Shown: positions 24,329 to 33,180, counted from the stretch's first letter. The stretch is DNA of 64,000 bases from Nocardioides sp. (GCA_037045645.1 JBAOIH010000001.1:1178001-1242000), one strand, 5' to 3'. Made by a program: numbers and translations. Notes: generated by a model not told the origin, from the sequence alone.

Positions 24329-25774
24329 GTGCGAAGAGCCAAGATCGTCTGCACCCTCGGGCCGGCAGTCGCAACCCCGGACAAGATTCGCGACCTCGTC
24401 GATGCGGGCATGAACGTCGCTCGGATGAACATGAGCCACGGCACGCACGACGATCACGACCAGATGTATCGCCTCGTACGCGCAGCCTCGGACGAGAGCG
24501 GGCATGGGGTCGGCATCTTCGCGGACCTGCAGGGCCCCAAGATCCGGTTGGAGACCTTCGCCAACGGTCCGGTCGTCTTGCGACCCGGTGCCGAATGGAC
24601 CATCACCACCCGTGACGTTCCCGGCGACGACGTCCAGTGCGGCACCACGTACAAGGGACTTCCCGGTGACGTCGGCCCCGGCGACCCGATCCTGATCGAT
24701 GACGGCAAGGTGCGACTGATCGTGCTGGAGGTCGACGAGACCGACGTGCGTACGCAGGTGGTCGTGGGCGGTCGGGTCAGTGACCACAAGGGCATCAATC
24801 TCCCCGGAGTGCCCGTCTCGGTCCCGGCGTTGTCTGACAAGGACGTCGAGGACCTGCGTTTCGCCTTGCGGCTGGGCGTCGACTTCATCGCCTTGTCGTT
24901 CGTACGCAATGCCACGGATGCGGATGACGTACGCGCGATCATGGCTGAGGAGGGCATCACCGTGCCTGTGATCGCCAAGATCGAGAAGCCGCAGGCATTG
25001 GACAACATCGACGCGATCATGGAGGCCTTCGACGGCATCATGGTCGCGCGCGGAGACCTCGGCGTGGAGTGCCCGCTCGAGGACGTGCCGGTGCATCAGA
25101 AATTGTTGATCGACAAGGCCCGGGCCAACGCCAAGCCGGTGATCGTCGCGACGCAGATGCTGGAGTCGATGGTGAGCAACCCGGCGCCGACACGTGCCGA
25201 AGCCAGCGACGTCGCCAACGCCGTACTCGACGGCGCCGACGCCGTGATGTTGTCGGGCGAGACCAGTGTCGGCGACTACCCGATCATCACGGTCCAGACC
25301 ATGGCGCGGATCATCGAGTCCACGGAGGACCACGGACTCATGCACATGGCCGCGGTCACCTGGGTGCCCAAGACGCCGGCCGGCGTGGTTGCCAAGGCCG
25401 CGGCCGAGGTCGCGACCGCGGTCAAGGCGAAGTACCTGGTCGCGTTTACTCAAAGCGGCGACTCGGCCAGGCGGTTGGCCCGCTATCGCGGCCACATCCC
25501 CGTGCTCGCCTTCACCCCGTTGGACAGCACCCGCTCGCAGTTGTCGATGACCTGGGGCGTCGAGACGTTCAAGGTGAAGCCCGCCCAGCACACCGACGAC
25601 ATGGTGCGTCAGGTCGACGAGGCACTGCTGGAGATCGGGCGTCTGGAGGAAGGGGAGACCGTGGTGATCATCGCGGGTACGCCTCCGGGTATCCCCGGTT
25701 CGACCAACGCACTGCGGATCCACCAGATCGGCGACGCGATCAACGAGGTCGCTCCCGCCTACCGGCGCGCCTGA
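24329..25774 (+). CDS. pyk: Pyruvate kinase
   Basis: Last glycolytic step: phosphoenolpyruvate and ADP to pyruvate and ATP. The 481-residue protein begins RRAKIVCTLGPA and contains NMSHG, the catalytic lysine in VIAKIEKPQAL, the signature MVARGDLGVE and MLSGETSVGDYP, followed by the C-terminal regulatory domain that ends EVAPAYRRA. The N-terminus is the short form without an extension. A strong inverted repeat follows its stop. Confidence 0.97.
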   Translation: MRRAKIVCTLGPAVATPDKIRDLVDAGMNVARMNMSHGTHDDHDQMYRLVRAASDESGHGVGIFADLQGPKIRLETFANGPVVLRPGAEWTITTRDVPGDDVQCGTTYKGLPGDVGPGDPILIDDGKVRLIVLEVDETDVRTQVVVGGRVSDHKGINLPGVPVSVPALSDKDVEDLRFALRLGVDFIALSFVRNATDADDVRAIMAEEGITVPVIAKIEKPQALDNIDAIMEAFDGIMVARGDLGVECPLEDVPVHQKLLIDKARANAKPVIVATQMLESMVSNPAPTRAEASDVANAVLDGADAVMLSGETSVGDYPIITVQTMARIIESTEDHGLMHMAAVTWVPKTPAGVVAKAAAEVATAVKAKYLVAFTQSGDSARRLARYRGHIPVLAFTPLDSTRSQLSMTWGVETFKVKPAQHTDDMVRQVDEALLEIGRLEEGETVVIIAGTPPGIPGSTNALRIHQIGDAINEVAPAYRRA

Positions 25775-25834
25775 TTGCGGTGCCCGGTTCCCGTCCCTGA
25801 TCCCCGACTGCGGCAGGCGCCGCTCGTCCAGGGG

Positions 25835-25869
25835 GACGTGGGGCATGGACTGACACCATGCCCCACGTC
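25835..25869. terminator. Bidirectional terminator between pyk and tRNA-Leu
   Basis: A perfect 14-bp stem (GACGTGGGGCATGG / CCATGCCCCACGTC) with a 7-base loop lies between the convergent pyk and tRNA genes. No U-run follows, as is common in actinobacteria. Confidence 0.85.
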
Positions 25870-25880
25870 ACCGACAGGGG

Positions 25881-25963
25881 TACCGGGTGTGGGATTCGAA
25901 CCCACAAGCCCTTTCGGGCAGTGGTGTTTGAGACCACCGCGTATGCCGTTCCGCCAACCCGGC
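25881..25963 (-). tRNA. tRNA-Leu (anticodon CAA)
   Basis: The minus strand folds as an 83-base class II tRNA: acceptor GCCGGGT / ACCCGGT (with a G-T pair at the end), a D-arm, anticodon stem GTGGT / ACCAC with loop CTCAAAC, a long variable arm (GCCC GAAA GGGC) and T-arm GTGGG TTCGAAT CCCAC. The anticodon CAA reads UUG leucine. The terminal CCA is not encoded (ACCCC follows). Confidence 0.93.
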
Positions 25964-26019
25964 CGGACCGTGGACAACCGTACCCGACGTCCCGATGCGA
26001 TCGCACCACGTGGTCGCGT

Positions 26020-26025
26020 TAGCCT
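26020..26025 (+). promoter_or_regulatory. -10 box TAGCCT, leaderless ANTAR regulator
   Basis: TAGCCT ends 6 bases before GTG 26032, without a ribosome binding site. Confidence 0.55.
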
Positions 26026-26031
26026 TTCGGG

Positions 26032-26640
26032 GTGACCGATTCAGTTCAGCGCCGTGTCGTGATCGCCGAGGACGAGGCGCTGATCCGGATGGATCTGGCC
26101 GAAATGCTCGCCGAGGAGGGGTACGACGTGGTCGGCCAGGCCGGCGACGGTGCCCGGGCGGTGGCGTTGGCGGAAGAACTGCGCCCCGACCTGGTGATCC
26201 TCGACGTGAAGATGCCGGTTCTCGACGGGATTGCCGCCGCCGAACAGATCGCCCGTGCGCGGATCGCGCCCGTGGTGATGTTGACCGCGTTCTCCCAACG
26301 AGACCTCGTCGAGCGAGCCCGCGACGCCGGCGCGATGGCCTATCTGGTCAAGCCGTTCTCCAAGACCGACGTGGTGCCGGCCATCGAGATGGCCGTAAGC
26401 AGGTTCGCCGAGATCGCGGTGCTGGAGGAGGAACTCACCGACCTGAAGGAGTCGCTGGCCACCCGCAAGGTCGTGGACCGGGCCAAGGGAGTGCTCCAGG
26501 AGAGCCTCAGCCTGACCGAGCCCGAGGCGTTTCGGTGGATCCAGAAGACCGCGATGGACCTGCGACTGTCGATGCGCCAGGTGGCCGAGGGTGTGGTCGA
26601 GCACGGACCGGGTCTGGCGTCGGGTCCGGCTACGCACTGA
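26032..26640 (+). CDS. pdtaR: ANTAR-domain response regulator (PdtaR-like)
   Basis: A 202-residue two-component regulator that should act on RNA rather than DNA. The receiver domain (residues about 8-125) has VVIAEDEALIR, the phospho-acceptor aspartate in LVILDVKMP, the threonine in LTAFSQRD and the lysine in VKPFSK. A short coiled coil leads to an ANTAR domain (about 135-190, RKVVDRAKGVLQ...EAFRWIQKTAM). In mycobacteria the orthologue is phosphorylated by PdtaS and binds paired RNA hairpins. No histidine kinase is nearby. Symbol given by similarity and by conserved gene neighbourhood. Confidence 0.9.
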   Translation: MTDSVQRRVVIAEDEALIRMDLAEMLAEEGYDVVGQAGDGARAVALAEELRPDLVILDVKMPVLDGIAAAEQIARARIAPVVMLTAFSQRDLVERARDAGAMAYLVKPFSKTDVVPAIEMAVSRFAEIAVLEEELTDLKESLATRKVVDRAKGVLQESLSLTEPEAFRWIQKTAMDLRLSMRQVAEGVVEHGPGLASGPATH

Positions 26641-26815
26641 ACCGAAAGCGATAACAGTTACGCAACGGTCGGCGTGACATGCACGCGGTGGTCCAGACGT
26701 GTGAAGCATGATTCGGCGTGCTTATTGCACGGGGAACCCCTAGAGGCTTAGGTGTCCCGCAGACGTTTCAACCTTCTCCAACGACTCGTTGGAACAAAAC
26801 CCGGAGGAATCACCC

Positions 26816-27973
26816 ATGGCTTCAATCTCCAAGTCCGCTCGGTTCGCGGCCGTCTTCGCGGCTGCCAGCCTGGCGCTCACCGCCTGCGGCGGCTCGTCCG
26901 ACAACGAGGCGGACGGCGACAACGGCAGCGACAACTCGGCCTGCGGCAAGAACATCGCGTTCCTCGGTGCGCTCACCGGTGACGCCGGTGCGCTCGGCCA
27001 GAACATGGTCGGTGGCGTGAAGCTGGCGCTGGACGAATACAACAAGGACAACGCCGACTGCAAGATCGGCATCAAGGAGTTCGACTCCCAGGGAAGCCCC
27101 GACAAGGCACCCGCGCTCGCCACCCAGATCGTCAACGACGACACCATCATCGGCCTGGTCGGACCGGGCTTCTCCGGCGAGTCCCTGGCCACCGGCAAGA
27201 CCTTCTTCGAGGCCGGCCTCCCGGTGATCTCCCCGTCGGCCACCAACGTCACCATCACCGAGCAGGGCTGGACCACCTGGCACCGCGTGATCGGCAACGA
27301 CGCGGCGCAGGGCGCTGCTGACGCCAAGTACCTGATGGAGACCGTGGGCGCCAAGAAGATCTACGTGGTCGACGACGCCCAGGACTACAGCAAGGGTCTT
27401 GCCGGTGTGGTCAAGGAAGCGCTGGGCGACACTTCCGCCGGTTCCGACCAGATCCAGGTCGGCCAGACCGACATGTCGGCCGTGGTCACCAAGATCAAGG
27501 ACTCCGGTGCGGACGCCCTGTTCTACGCGGGCTACTACACCGAGGCCGGTCTGATGGCCAAGCAGCTGCGCCAGGGCGGCTGGGAGGGCACGTTCATGTC
27601 CGGTGACGGCTCGCAGGACCCGGCGTTCGTCAAGGCTGCCGGTGCTGCCGCTGCCAACGGTGCCCTGCTGTCTGCCCCGGCCGCCCCGGCCCCGGCTGAC
27701 TTCAACGACAAGTACAAGGCCGTCAACGGTGCCGACGCGGGTCTGTACTCCACGCAGTCCTACGACGCGGCCAACATCTTCCTCGACGCCGTCTCCGAGG
27801 GCGAGGCCGGCGACCCGGAGTCGTTGAACGACTTCATCGGTTCGTACGACTCCGAGGGTGCCAGCGGCCCGGTGTCGTTCGACGACAAGGGTGACATCAA
27901 CGGCGGCACGATCTACGTGTACGAGGTCAAGGACGGCGCCCTCGACCTGGAGAACCCGACCCCGGTCGAGTGA
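26816..27973 (+). CDS. livK: Branched-chain amino acid ABC transporter, substrate-binding lipoprotein
   Basis: Extracytoplasmic receptor of a Liv-type importer. The 385-residue protein has a signal peptide ending in the lipobox ALTACGG at about residue 22, then an acidic spacer (DNEADGDNGSDN) and the two-lobed periplasmic-binding fold (IAFLGALTGDAGALGQN, VVDDAQDYSKG, AGYYTEAG). GGAGGA is 7 bases before ATG 26816; a longer TTG start has no such site. First of five liv genes; a 13-bp tandem repeat spans its stop. Confidence 0.94.
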   Translation: MASISKSARFAAVFAAASLALTACGGSSDNEADGDNGSDNSACGKNIAFLGALTGDAGALGQNMVGGVKLALDEYNKDNADCKIGIKEFDSQGSPDKAPALATQIVNDDTIIGLVGPGFSGESLATGKTFFEAGLPVISPSATNVTITEQGWTTWHRVIGNDAAQGAADAKYLMETVGAKKIYVVDDAQDYSKGLAGVVKEALGDTSAGSDQIQVGQTDMSAVVTKIKDSGADALFYAGYYTEAGLMAKQLRQGGWEGTFMSGDGSQDPAFVKAAGAAAANGALLSAPAAPAPADFNDKYKAVNGADAGLYSTQSYDAANIFLDAVSEGEAGDPESLNDFIGSYDSEGASGPVSFDDKGDINGGTIYVYEVKDGALDLENPTPVE

Positions 27974-28044
27974 TCTAGCCGAGTGATCTAACCGATCAGA
28001 ACAACGGGTTGGCCGTGGTGTCCTGCTGGATGCCGCGGCCGACC
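27967..28044 (+). promoter_or_regulatory. livK-livH spacer with stop duplication and hairpin
   Basis: CGAGTGATCTA occurs at 27967-27977 (with the livK stop) and 27980-27990. Then a 12-bp stem with G-U pairs (GGTTGGCCGTGG 28007-28018, CCGCGGCCGACC 28033-28044) precedes livH. Such a hairpin could reduce readthrough or protect the livK mRNA, giving more binding protein than permease. Confidence 0.5.
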
Positions 28045-28065
28045 CCCTGATGAAGGGGACGTCCC

Positions 28066-29067
28066 TTGGACTTCGCGTTCCTGTTCAACAACTTCGCCGA
28101 GTTGACCATCACCGGCCTTGCGATCGGTGGCATCTACGCCCTGGTCGCGCTGGGCTACACGATGGTGTACGGCGTCCTGCAACTCATCAACTTCGCCCAC
28201 TCCGAAGTGTTCATGTACGGCACCTTCGCGGTGGCGTGGACCTTCGTGTTCTTCGAGGGCACCGCATCTCAGTCCTGGACCCTCGGGCAGGCACTGCCCC
28301 TGCTGGCACTCTCGTGCATCGCCGCCATGGCGATGTCGGCGTGTGTGGCGTTGCTCCTGGAGCGGGTGGCGTACCGCCCGCTGCTGGCCCGTGGCGCACC
28401 CCGCCTGATCGCGCTGATCTCGGCGATCGGCGCCTCCTTCTCTCTCGCCGAGATGATGGGTCTTCGTGACCGCTTCGCCGGTTGGGTGGGTCTGGATGAC
28501 AACCTGACCAACTACGTCAGCAAGGCGCGTGACCTCTACTCCAACCCGGTCACGATCAATCCCCAAGGCCTGTTCTCCATCGGCGACTACCAGGTCAACG
28601 ACGTCGATCTGCTGATCATCTCCGCCGCGCTGATCATGATGGTCTTCCTCGACCAGTTCGTGCGCCGCACCCGTCTCGGCCGCGGTATCCGCGCCACTGC
28701 CCAAGACCCCGAGTCGGCATCGCTGATGGGTGTCAACTCGACCCGAGTCATCCAGGTCACCTTCCTCATCGGCGGACTGATGGCCGGTGTCGCGGCCACG
28801 CTCTACATGCTCAAGATCGGCTCGACGCGTCAGAACGCCGGGTTCATCCTCGGTGTCAAGGCGTTCACCGCGGCCGTCATGGGCGGCATCGGCAACCTGC
28901 GGGGCGCACTGCTCGGCGGTCTGCTGCTCGGCGTGATGGAGAACTACGGCGCGGCCGTCTTCGGCACGCAGTGGAAGGACGTCTTCGCGTTCATCCTCCT
29001 GGTCTTCATCCTCCTGGTGCGACCCTCCGGTCTGCTGGGTGAGGCGCTCGGAAAGGCACGCGCATGA
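28066..29067 (+). CDS. livH: Branched-chain amino acid ABC transporter permease LivH
   Basis: One of two membrane subunits of the Liv importer; 333 residues, about eight or nine helices. It begins with TTG: the sequence GAAGGGGA lies 6 bases upstream and no ATG or GTG occurs in frame nearby. Family features are GLAIGGIYALVALGYTMVYG at the start and GIRATAQDPESASLMGVN, the coupling region for the ATPases. The end overlaps livM as ATGA. Confidence 0.93.
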   Translation: MDFAFLFNNFAELTITGLAIGGIYALVALGYTMVYGVLQLINFAHSEVFMYGTFAVAWTFVFFEGTASQSWTLGQALPLLALSCIAAMAMSACVALLLERVAYRPLLARGAPRLIALISAIGASFSLAEMMGLRDRFAGWVGLDDNLTNYVSKARDLYSNPVTINPQGLFSIGDYQVNDVDLLIISAALIMMVFLDQFVRRTRLGRGIRATAQDPESASLMGVNSTRVIQVTFLIGGLMAGVAATLYMLKIGSTRQNAGFILGVKAFTAAVMGGIGNLRGALLGGLLLGVMENYGAAVFGTQWKDVFAFILLVFILLVRPSGLLGEALGKARA

Positions 29068-30302
29068 CCACGTCAGCCACGTATTGGAAGATCGTCCACA
29101 AGTGGGACGCAGTGGTGGACCGCTTCAAGGGACTGCCCAAGCCCGCCCAGATGGCGTTGGTCACGCTCTTCGCGCTGTTCTTCTACGCACTGCCGATCAT
29201 CCGCCCGCCCTTCATCACCACCCAGCAGATCGACTTCGGCGGGGTGCTCTTCTCCTCGGCCGCGTTCGCTCTCGTGGCGCTCGGCCTCAACATCGTGATC
29301 GGGTACGCCGGTCTACTCGACCTGGGGTATGTCGGCTTCTACTGCGTGGGTGCGTACACGACCGGGCTGCTCACCTCGTACCACTGGCAATGGCCGTTCT
29401 TCCTGGCCCTGCCCATCGCGATCGCCGTCACCATGATCAGCGGTGTGCTTCTGGGTGCCCCGACGCTGCGCGTACGCGGTGACTACCTGGCGATCGTGAC
29501 GTTGGGCTTCGGCGAGATCATCCGCATCGCCGTGACCAACCTGGAATGGGTCGGCGCGGCAGCGGGTATCAAGAACATCCCGCACCCGCCCAACGTCGGG
29601 CCCGCAGCCAAGCCCCCCTTCGATCCAGGCGGGCTCTTCACCATCCCGCACCTGCAATGGGACGGATTGATCCCGTCGATCGACCACAACCGGCCCACCC
29701 CGTTCCTGGTGTTCGGGGCCGTGGATGCGGTGCCCTACTACTGGCTGCTTCTGACCGTCATCATCTTGGTCCTGTTCGCGGACAAGCTGGTGAAGAACAG
29801 CCGGGTCGGTCGGGCCTGGGAGGCGACCCGCGAGGACGAGGACGCCGCCGAACTCATGGGCGTGCCGACCTTCCGCTTCAAGCTGCTCGCGTTCGCTACG
29901 GGTGCTGCCATCGGTGGCCTGTCCGGATCGCTGTATGCCAGCGGCCAGGGTGGCTACATCAACCCCTTGAGCTTCCCGCTGCTGCTGTCGATCCTGTTCG
30001 TCGCAGCCGTGATCGTCGGCGGTTCCGGCAACCGCTGGGGTGCCATCTTCGGTGGAGTCCTGGTGGCATACCTGCCCGAACGATTCCGGTCGGTCAACGA
30101 CTACCGGCTCTTGCTGTTCGGACTCGCGCTGATGCTGCTGGCCATCTGGCGACCGCAAGGACTCTTGCCGCCTCGTCGGACGCGTCGGGTCAACGAGCTG
30201 AAACAGGAGATCGAGGCACTCGAAGAGGGCGAACTAGACGCAGAGGAGTTGGCCGACTCGTCGGTCGCGACCTCGAAGAAGGACGGAGCCGGCGATGTCT
30301 GA
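29064..30302 (+). CDS. livM: Branched-chain amino acid ABC transporter permease LivM
   Basis: Second membrane subunit, 412 residues, about nine or ten helices. It shows ALVALGLNIVIGYAGLLDLG, LAIVTLGFGEIIRI and the coupling segment WEATREDEDAAELMGV. The last 40 residues are a charged cytoplasmic tail (VNELKQEIEALEEGELD) that looks like a short coiled coil and is longer than in many relatives. Its stop overlaps livG by 8 bp. Confidence 0.93.
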   Translation: MTTSATYWKIVHKWDAVVDRFKGLPKPAQMALVTLFALFFYALPIIRPPFITTQQIDFGGVLFSSAAFALVALGLNIVIGYAGLLDLGYVGFYCVGAYTTGLLTSYHWQWPFFLALPIAIAVTMISGVLLGAPTLRVRGDYLAIVTLGFGEIIRIAVTNLEWVGAAAGIKNIPHPPNVGPAAKPPFDPGGLFTIPHLQWDGLIPSIDHNRPTPFLVFGAVDAVPYYWLLLTVIILVLFADKLVKNSRVGRAWEATREDEDAAELMGVPTFRFKLLAFATGAAIGGLSGSLYASGQGGYINPLSFPLLLSILFVAAVIVGGSGNRWGAIFGGVLVAYLPERFRSVNDYRLLLFGLALMLLAIWRPQGLLPPRRTRRVNELKQEIEALEEGELDAEELADSSVATSKKDGAGDV

Positions 30303-31080
30303 GCCGACCAAGATCTTGGAACTGGACAACGTCGTGATGAGGTTCGGTGGCCTGACGGCCCTGAGCGAGGTCGCCTTCGACATCCGCGAGGGTGAGATCC
30401 TCGGGTTGATCGGGCCCAACGGTGCCGGGAAGACCACCTGCTTCAACGTGATGACGGGTGTGTATCAGGCCACTTCGGGCCAGGTGCGCTTCATGGGCGA
30501 GCCGCTGGGCAAGCGCAAGCGGCACCAGATCACCCAGCTGGGCATTGCGCGTACGTTCCAGAACATTCGGCTTTTCCCGTCCATGACGGCGTTGGAGAAC
30601 GTGCTGGTCGGGGCCGACGCGCACAGCAAGGTCGGGATCCTCAACTCGCTGTTCCGCACCCCGCGGCACCGCAAGACCGAGGCCGAGGCCCAGGCGATCG
30701 CACGTGAACTCCTGGAGTTCGTGGGCGTGGCCAAGCATGCCGACGAGTTGGCGGCCAACCTGTCGTACGGCGACCAGCGCCGCCTGGAGATCGCGCGCGC
30801 GATGGCGACGCGACCCAAGTTGCTGTGCCTGGACGAACCCGCAGCCGGCTTCAACCCTGCCGAGAAGGAAAAGCTCATGGAGCTGATCCGCAAGGTACGT
30901 GACCAGGGCATGACGGTGCTGCTGATCGAGCACGACATGCGATTGGTGATGGGAGTCACCGACCGGATCGTCGTGCTGGAATTCGGCAAGCAGATCGCTG
31001 AGGGCACTCCGGCGGAGATCCGTGACAACCCTGCCGTGATCGCGGCCTACCTCGGAGTGGAGGAGCCCGATGCTTCTTGA
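30295..31080 (+). CDS. livG: Branched-chain amino acid ABC transporter ATPase LivG
   Basis: One of two ATPases that drive the importer. The 261-residue protein has Walker A GPNGAGKTT, the Liv-type insertion with RTFQNIRLFPSMTALENV, signature LSYGDQRRLEIARA, Walker B LLCLDEPAAGFNP and H-loop LLIEHDM. It overlaps livM before and livF after (11 bp). Confidence 0.95.
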   Translation: MSEPTKILELDNVVMRFGGLTALSEVAFDIREGEILGLIGPNGAGKTTCFNVMTGVYQATSGQVRFMGEPLGKRKRHQITQLGIARTFQNIRLFPSMTALENVLVGADAHSKVGILNSLFRTPRHRKTEAEAQAIARELLEFVGVAKHADELAANLSYGDQRRLEIARAMATRPKLLCLDEPAAGFNPAEKEKLMELIRKVRDQGMTVLLIEHDMRLVMGVTDRIVVLEFGKQIAEGTPAEIRDNPAVIAAYLGVEEPDAS

Positions 31081-31783
31081 GATCGAAGGGCTGTGCGTCA
31101 ACTACGGCCACATCGAGGCGATCCGCGACATCACGTTCGGCGTGGAGGAAGGCCAGATCGTCAGTCTGATCGGGGCCAATGGTGCTGGCAAGACCACCAC
31201 CTTGAAGACCATCTCCGGGCTGCGCAAGGTGCGGGAGGGCAAGATCGTCTTCGACGGCACGGACATCACCCACATGAAACCCGAGGCCCGGGTGAAGTTG
31301 GGTCTGTCGCAGTCGCCGGAAGGTCGCGGCGTGTTCCCGGGCATGACGGTGCGCGAGAACCTGGACATGGGGGCGTACGTCCGCAAGGACAAGGCCGCTA
31401 TCGCCCAGGATCTCGATCGGGTGTTGGGACTCTTCCCGCGCCTTGAGGAACGGATCGCTCAGGTGGCCGGCACCTTGTCGGGAGGCGAGCAGCAGATGGT
31501 GGCGATGGGCCGTGCGCTCATGGCCCGCCCGCGCGTCGTCCTGCTCGACGAGCCGTCCATGGGTCTGGCGCCCAAACTGATCGCGCAGATCTTCGACATC
31601 ATCACCGAGATCAACGAGCAGGGCACGACCGTGCTGCTGGTCGAGCAGAATGCTGCGCAGGCTCTCAAGCGGGCTGACACGGCGTACGTCCTGGAGACCG
31701 GCGAGATCGTCCGATCCGGCACGGGCGCCGAGTTGGCGGGCGACCCTTCGGTCAAGGCTGCCTACCTCGGTGGAGACCTCTGA
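31070..31783 (+). CDS. livF: Branched-chain amino acid ABC transporter ATPase LivF
   Basis: Second ATPase, 237 residues, with Walker A GANGAGKTT, SPEGRGVFPGMTVRENL, signature LSGGEQQMVAMGRAL, Walker B VVLLDEPSMGLAP and H-loop LLVEQNA (the Liv family has Gln-Asn after Glu here). It ends the liv operon. No obvious U-rich terminator follows. Confidence 0.95.
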   Translation: MLLEIEGLCVNYGHIEAIRDITFGVEEGQIVSLIGANGAGKTTTLKTISGLRKVREGKIVFDGTDITHMKPEARVKLGLSQSPEGRGVFPGMTVRENLDMGAYVRKDKAAIAQDLDRVLGLFPRLEERIAQVAGTLSGGEQQMVAMGRALMARPRVVLLDEPSMGLAPKLIAQIFDIITEINEQGTTVLLVEQNAAQALKRADTAYVLETGEIVRSGTGAELAGDPSVKAAYLGGDL

Positions 31784-31847
31784 CCTCGACCTGCCCGGCA
31801 CCGACATTCGGCCCAGGGTCCGTACGACTTTGGTCACCGTTTGGGAG

Positions 31848-31853
31848 TAGCCT
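31848..31853 (+). promoter_or_regulatory. -10 box TAGCCT for the GNAT gene
   Basis: TAGCCT lies 53 bases before GTG 31907, so this mRNA would have a leader that contains the hairpin at 31858-31886. Confidence 0.4.
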
Positions 31854-31857
31854 GATT

Positions 31858-31886
31858 CCTCGCTGCCCCGATTCGTGGCAGCGAGG
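31858..31886 (+). promoter_or_regulatory. Perfect 10-bp inverted repeat in the GNAT leader
   Basis: CCTCGCTGCC and GGCAGCGAGG are separated by 9 bases. The element lies between the -10 box and the AAGGAGG ribosome binding site (31894-31900). It may be an operator, an RNA hairpin controlling translation, or the end of the liv transcript. Confidence 0.6.
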
Positions 31887-31906
31887 TGCAGAGAAGGAGG
31901 GTGGCT

Positions 31907-32485
31907 GTGGCTCGTGTCCAGGTGTCTCGTCGCGATGCAACGCTCGACGACGTCGCGGTGCTGTCGCAGATCTGGGCCGGTGCGGTGCGCTCGGGCGACC
32001 CCTCCAGCGTCCAGTCGGACATGGCAGGCGTGCTGCGGCGCGTCGCCGCCGCCCCTGACGAGCGGATCGTCGTGGCCGAGATCGACGGCCACGTCGTCGG
32101 CGCGGTCCATCTGCAGGCCACCACGTTGACGGCAATCAACGTCGAGCCGGTCGTACGCATCGTGTCGCCGCACGTCTTGGCGCGTTATCGCCGACTCGGC
32201 ATCGGCTACGCGCTGATGGAGGCGGGCGTGATCTGGGCCGAAGAACTCGGCATCGCGCACGTGGGCAGTGCCGCAGAATCGAGTGGTCGAGAGGCCAACC
32301 GCTTCATGGCTCGGCTCTCGCTCGCGCCGATGGCGATGCTGCGCGTCGCGCCCACGTCGGCCATCCGCGCGCGCCTGGACGCGCGTCGACCGGTCCACGG
32401 CAACGAGGCGGCATTGTCGCGTCACATCGAACGCGTCCTGGCTTCTCGGCGTACCCGCCGCGAACAGGTGCGTGCACAGGGCTGA
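31907..32485 (+). CDS. GNAT family N-acetyltransferase
   Basis: A 192-residue acetyl-CoA-dependent acetyltransferase; substrate unknown. The fold is visible as RRDATLDDVAVLSQIW (first strand and helix), IVVAEIDGHVVGAVHLQ (middle strands), and the acetyl-CoA loop RYRRLGIGYALMEAGVIWAEE. GTG 31907 is 6 bases after AGGAGG; other GTG codons at 31901 and 31886 are too near or before that site. The C-terminus is rich in arginine. Confidence 0.83.
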   Translation: MARVQVSRRDATLDDVAVLSQIWAGAVRSGDPSSVQSDMAGVLRRVAAAPDERIVVAEIDGHVVGAVHLQATTLTAINVEPVVRIVSPHVLARYRRLGIGYALMEAGVIWAEELGIAHVGSAAESSGREANRFMARLSLAPMAMLRVAPTSAIRARLDARRPVHGNEAALSRHIERVLASRRTRREQVRAQG

Positions 32486-32580
32486 TCTCGGCCTCTCGAA
32501 ACCCGCGTTCCGTGGTGGGTGGCTCGTTCCTGCGGCGGCGCCTCGAAACCACGTTTGCGGGGGCGGTGGCGGGTCGTTCC

Positions 32581-32735
32581 GGTGGTTGAGGAGCCGCCGA
32601 GGGCGGCGTCTCGAATCAAGGTCTCGTGCGTTGTGGCCGGTGGTTGAGGAGCCGCCAGTGGCGGCGTCTCGAATCAAGGTCTCGTGCGTTGTGGCCGGTG
32701 GTTGAGGAGCCGCCAGTGGCGGCGTCTCGAAACCA
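32581..32735. repeat. 58-bp tandem array of the palindromic element
   Basis: Copies start at 32581, 32639 and 32697 (third partial). Each begins GGTGGTTGAGGAG and has a GCCGCC AGT GGCGGC core (AGG variant in the first), then GTCTCGAA. The first two continue with TCAAGG plus a TGTGGCC spacer, the third ends AACCAT. A reverse fragment, CCTCGAAACCAC, is at 32541-32552. The 259-base interval has no gene; the strong hairpins may also end transcription of the convergent GNAT and thioesterase genes. Confidence 0.92.
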
Positions 32736-32744
32736 TGCCGTCGC

Positions 32745-33173
32745 TCAGTCCCGCTGCGTCGGCAGCAGCGCGCAGGTGATGCGCGACGTGCAGAGCCGGC
32801 GGCCTTCCTCGTCGCTGATCACGACGTCCCAGGTCGCCATCTTGCGACCCACGTGCAGTGGCGTGGCCACCCCCGTGACGGTGCCGGCCGTGGCGGAGCG
32901 GTGATGGGTGGCGTTGATGTCGACGCCGACCGCGAACCGGTCCGGCCAGGCGTGCAACTGTGACCCGAGAGATCCCAGCGACTCCGCGAGGACGACGGAC
33001 GCGCCGCCGTGCAGCAGGCCGTACGGCTGGGTATTGCCCTCGACGGGCATCGTGCCGACGACGCGGTCCTTGGAGACCTCGGTCAGTTGTACGCCCATCC
33101 GTTCGTTGAGCGCTCCCATGTGGTCGGACATCTGGCTGAGGAAGTCGTCGAGGGTTGCGGCGTCGTCGGTCAT
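32745..33173 (-). CDS. Hotdog-fold thioesterase (PaaI-like)
   Basis: A 142-residue thioesterase likely to release free acids from acyl- or aryl-CoA. The active-site segment is seen as NTQPYGLLHGGASVVLAESLGS, here in the typical HGG-x-S-x(5)-E pattern, with VGVDINATHHRS in the next strand. ATG 33173 is preferred; an ATG at 33182 is also in frame. No acyl-CoA pathway genes lie beside it. Confidence 0.86.
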   Translation of the reverse strand: MTDDAATLDDFLSQMSDHMGALNERMGVQLTEVSKDRVVGTMPVEGNTQPYGLLHGGASVVLAESLGSLGSQLHAWPDRFAVGVDINATHHRSATAGTVTGVATPLHVGRKMATWDVVISDEEGRRLCTSRITCALLPTQRD

Positions 33174-33180
33174 GGGCCAC

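Noticed and set aside
25881..25963. tRNA-Leu as an integration site.
   Set aside because: No integrase, no direct repeat of the tRNA end and no foreign-looking genes are adjacent.
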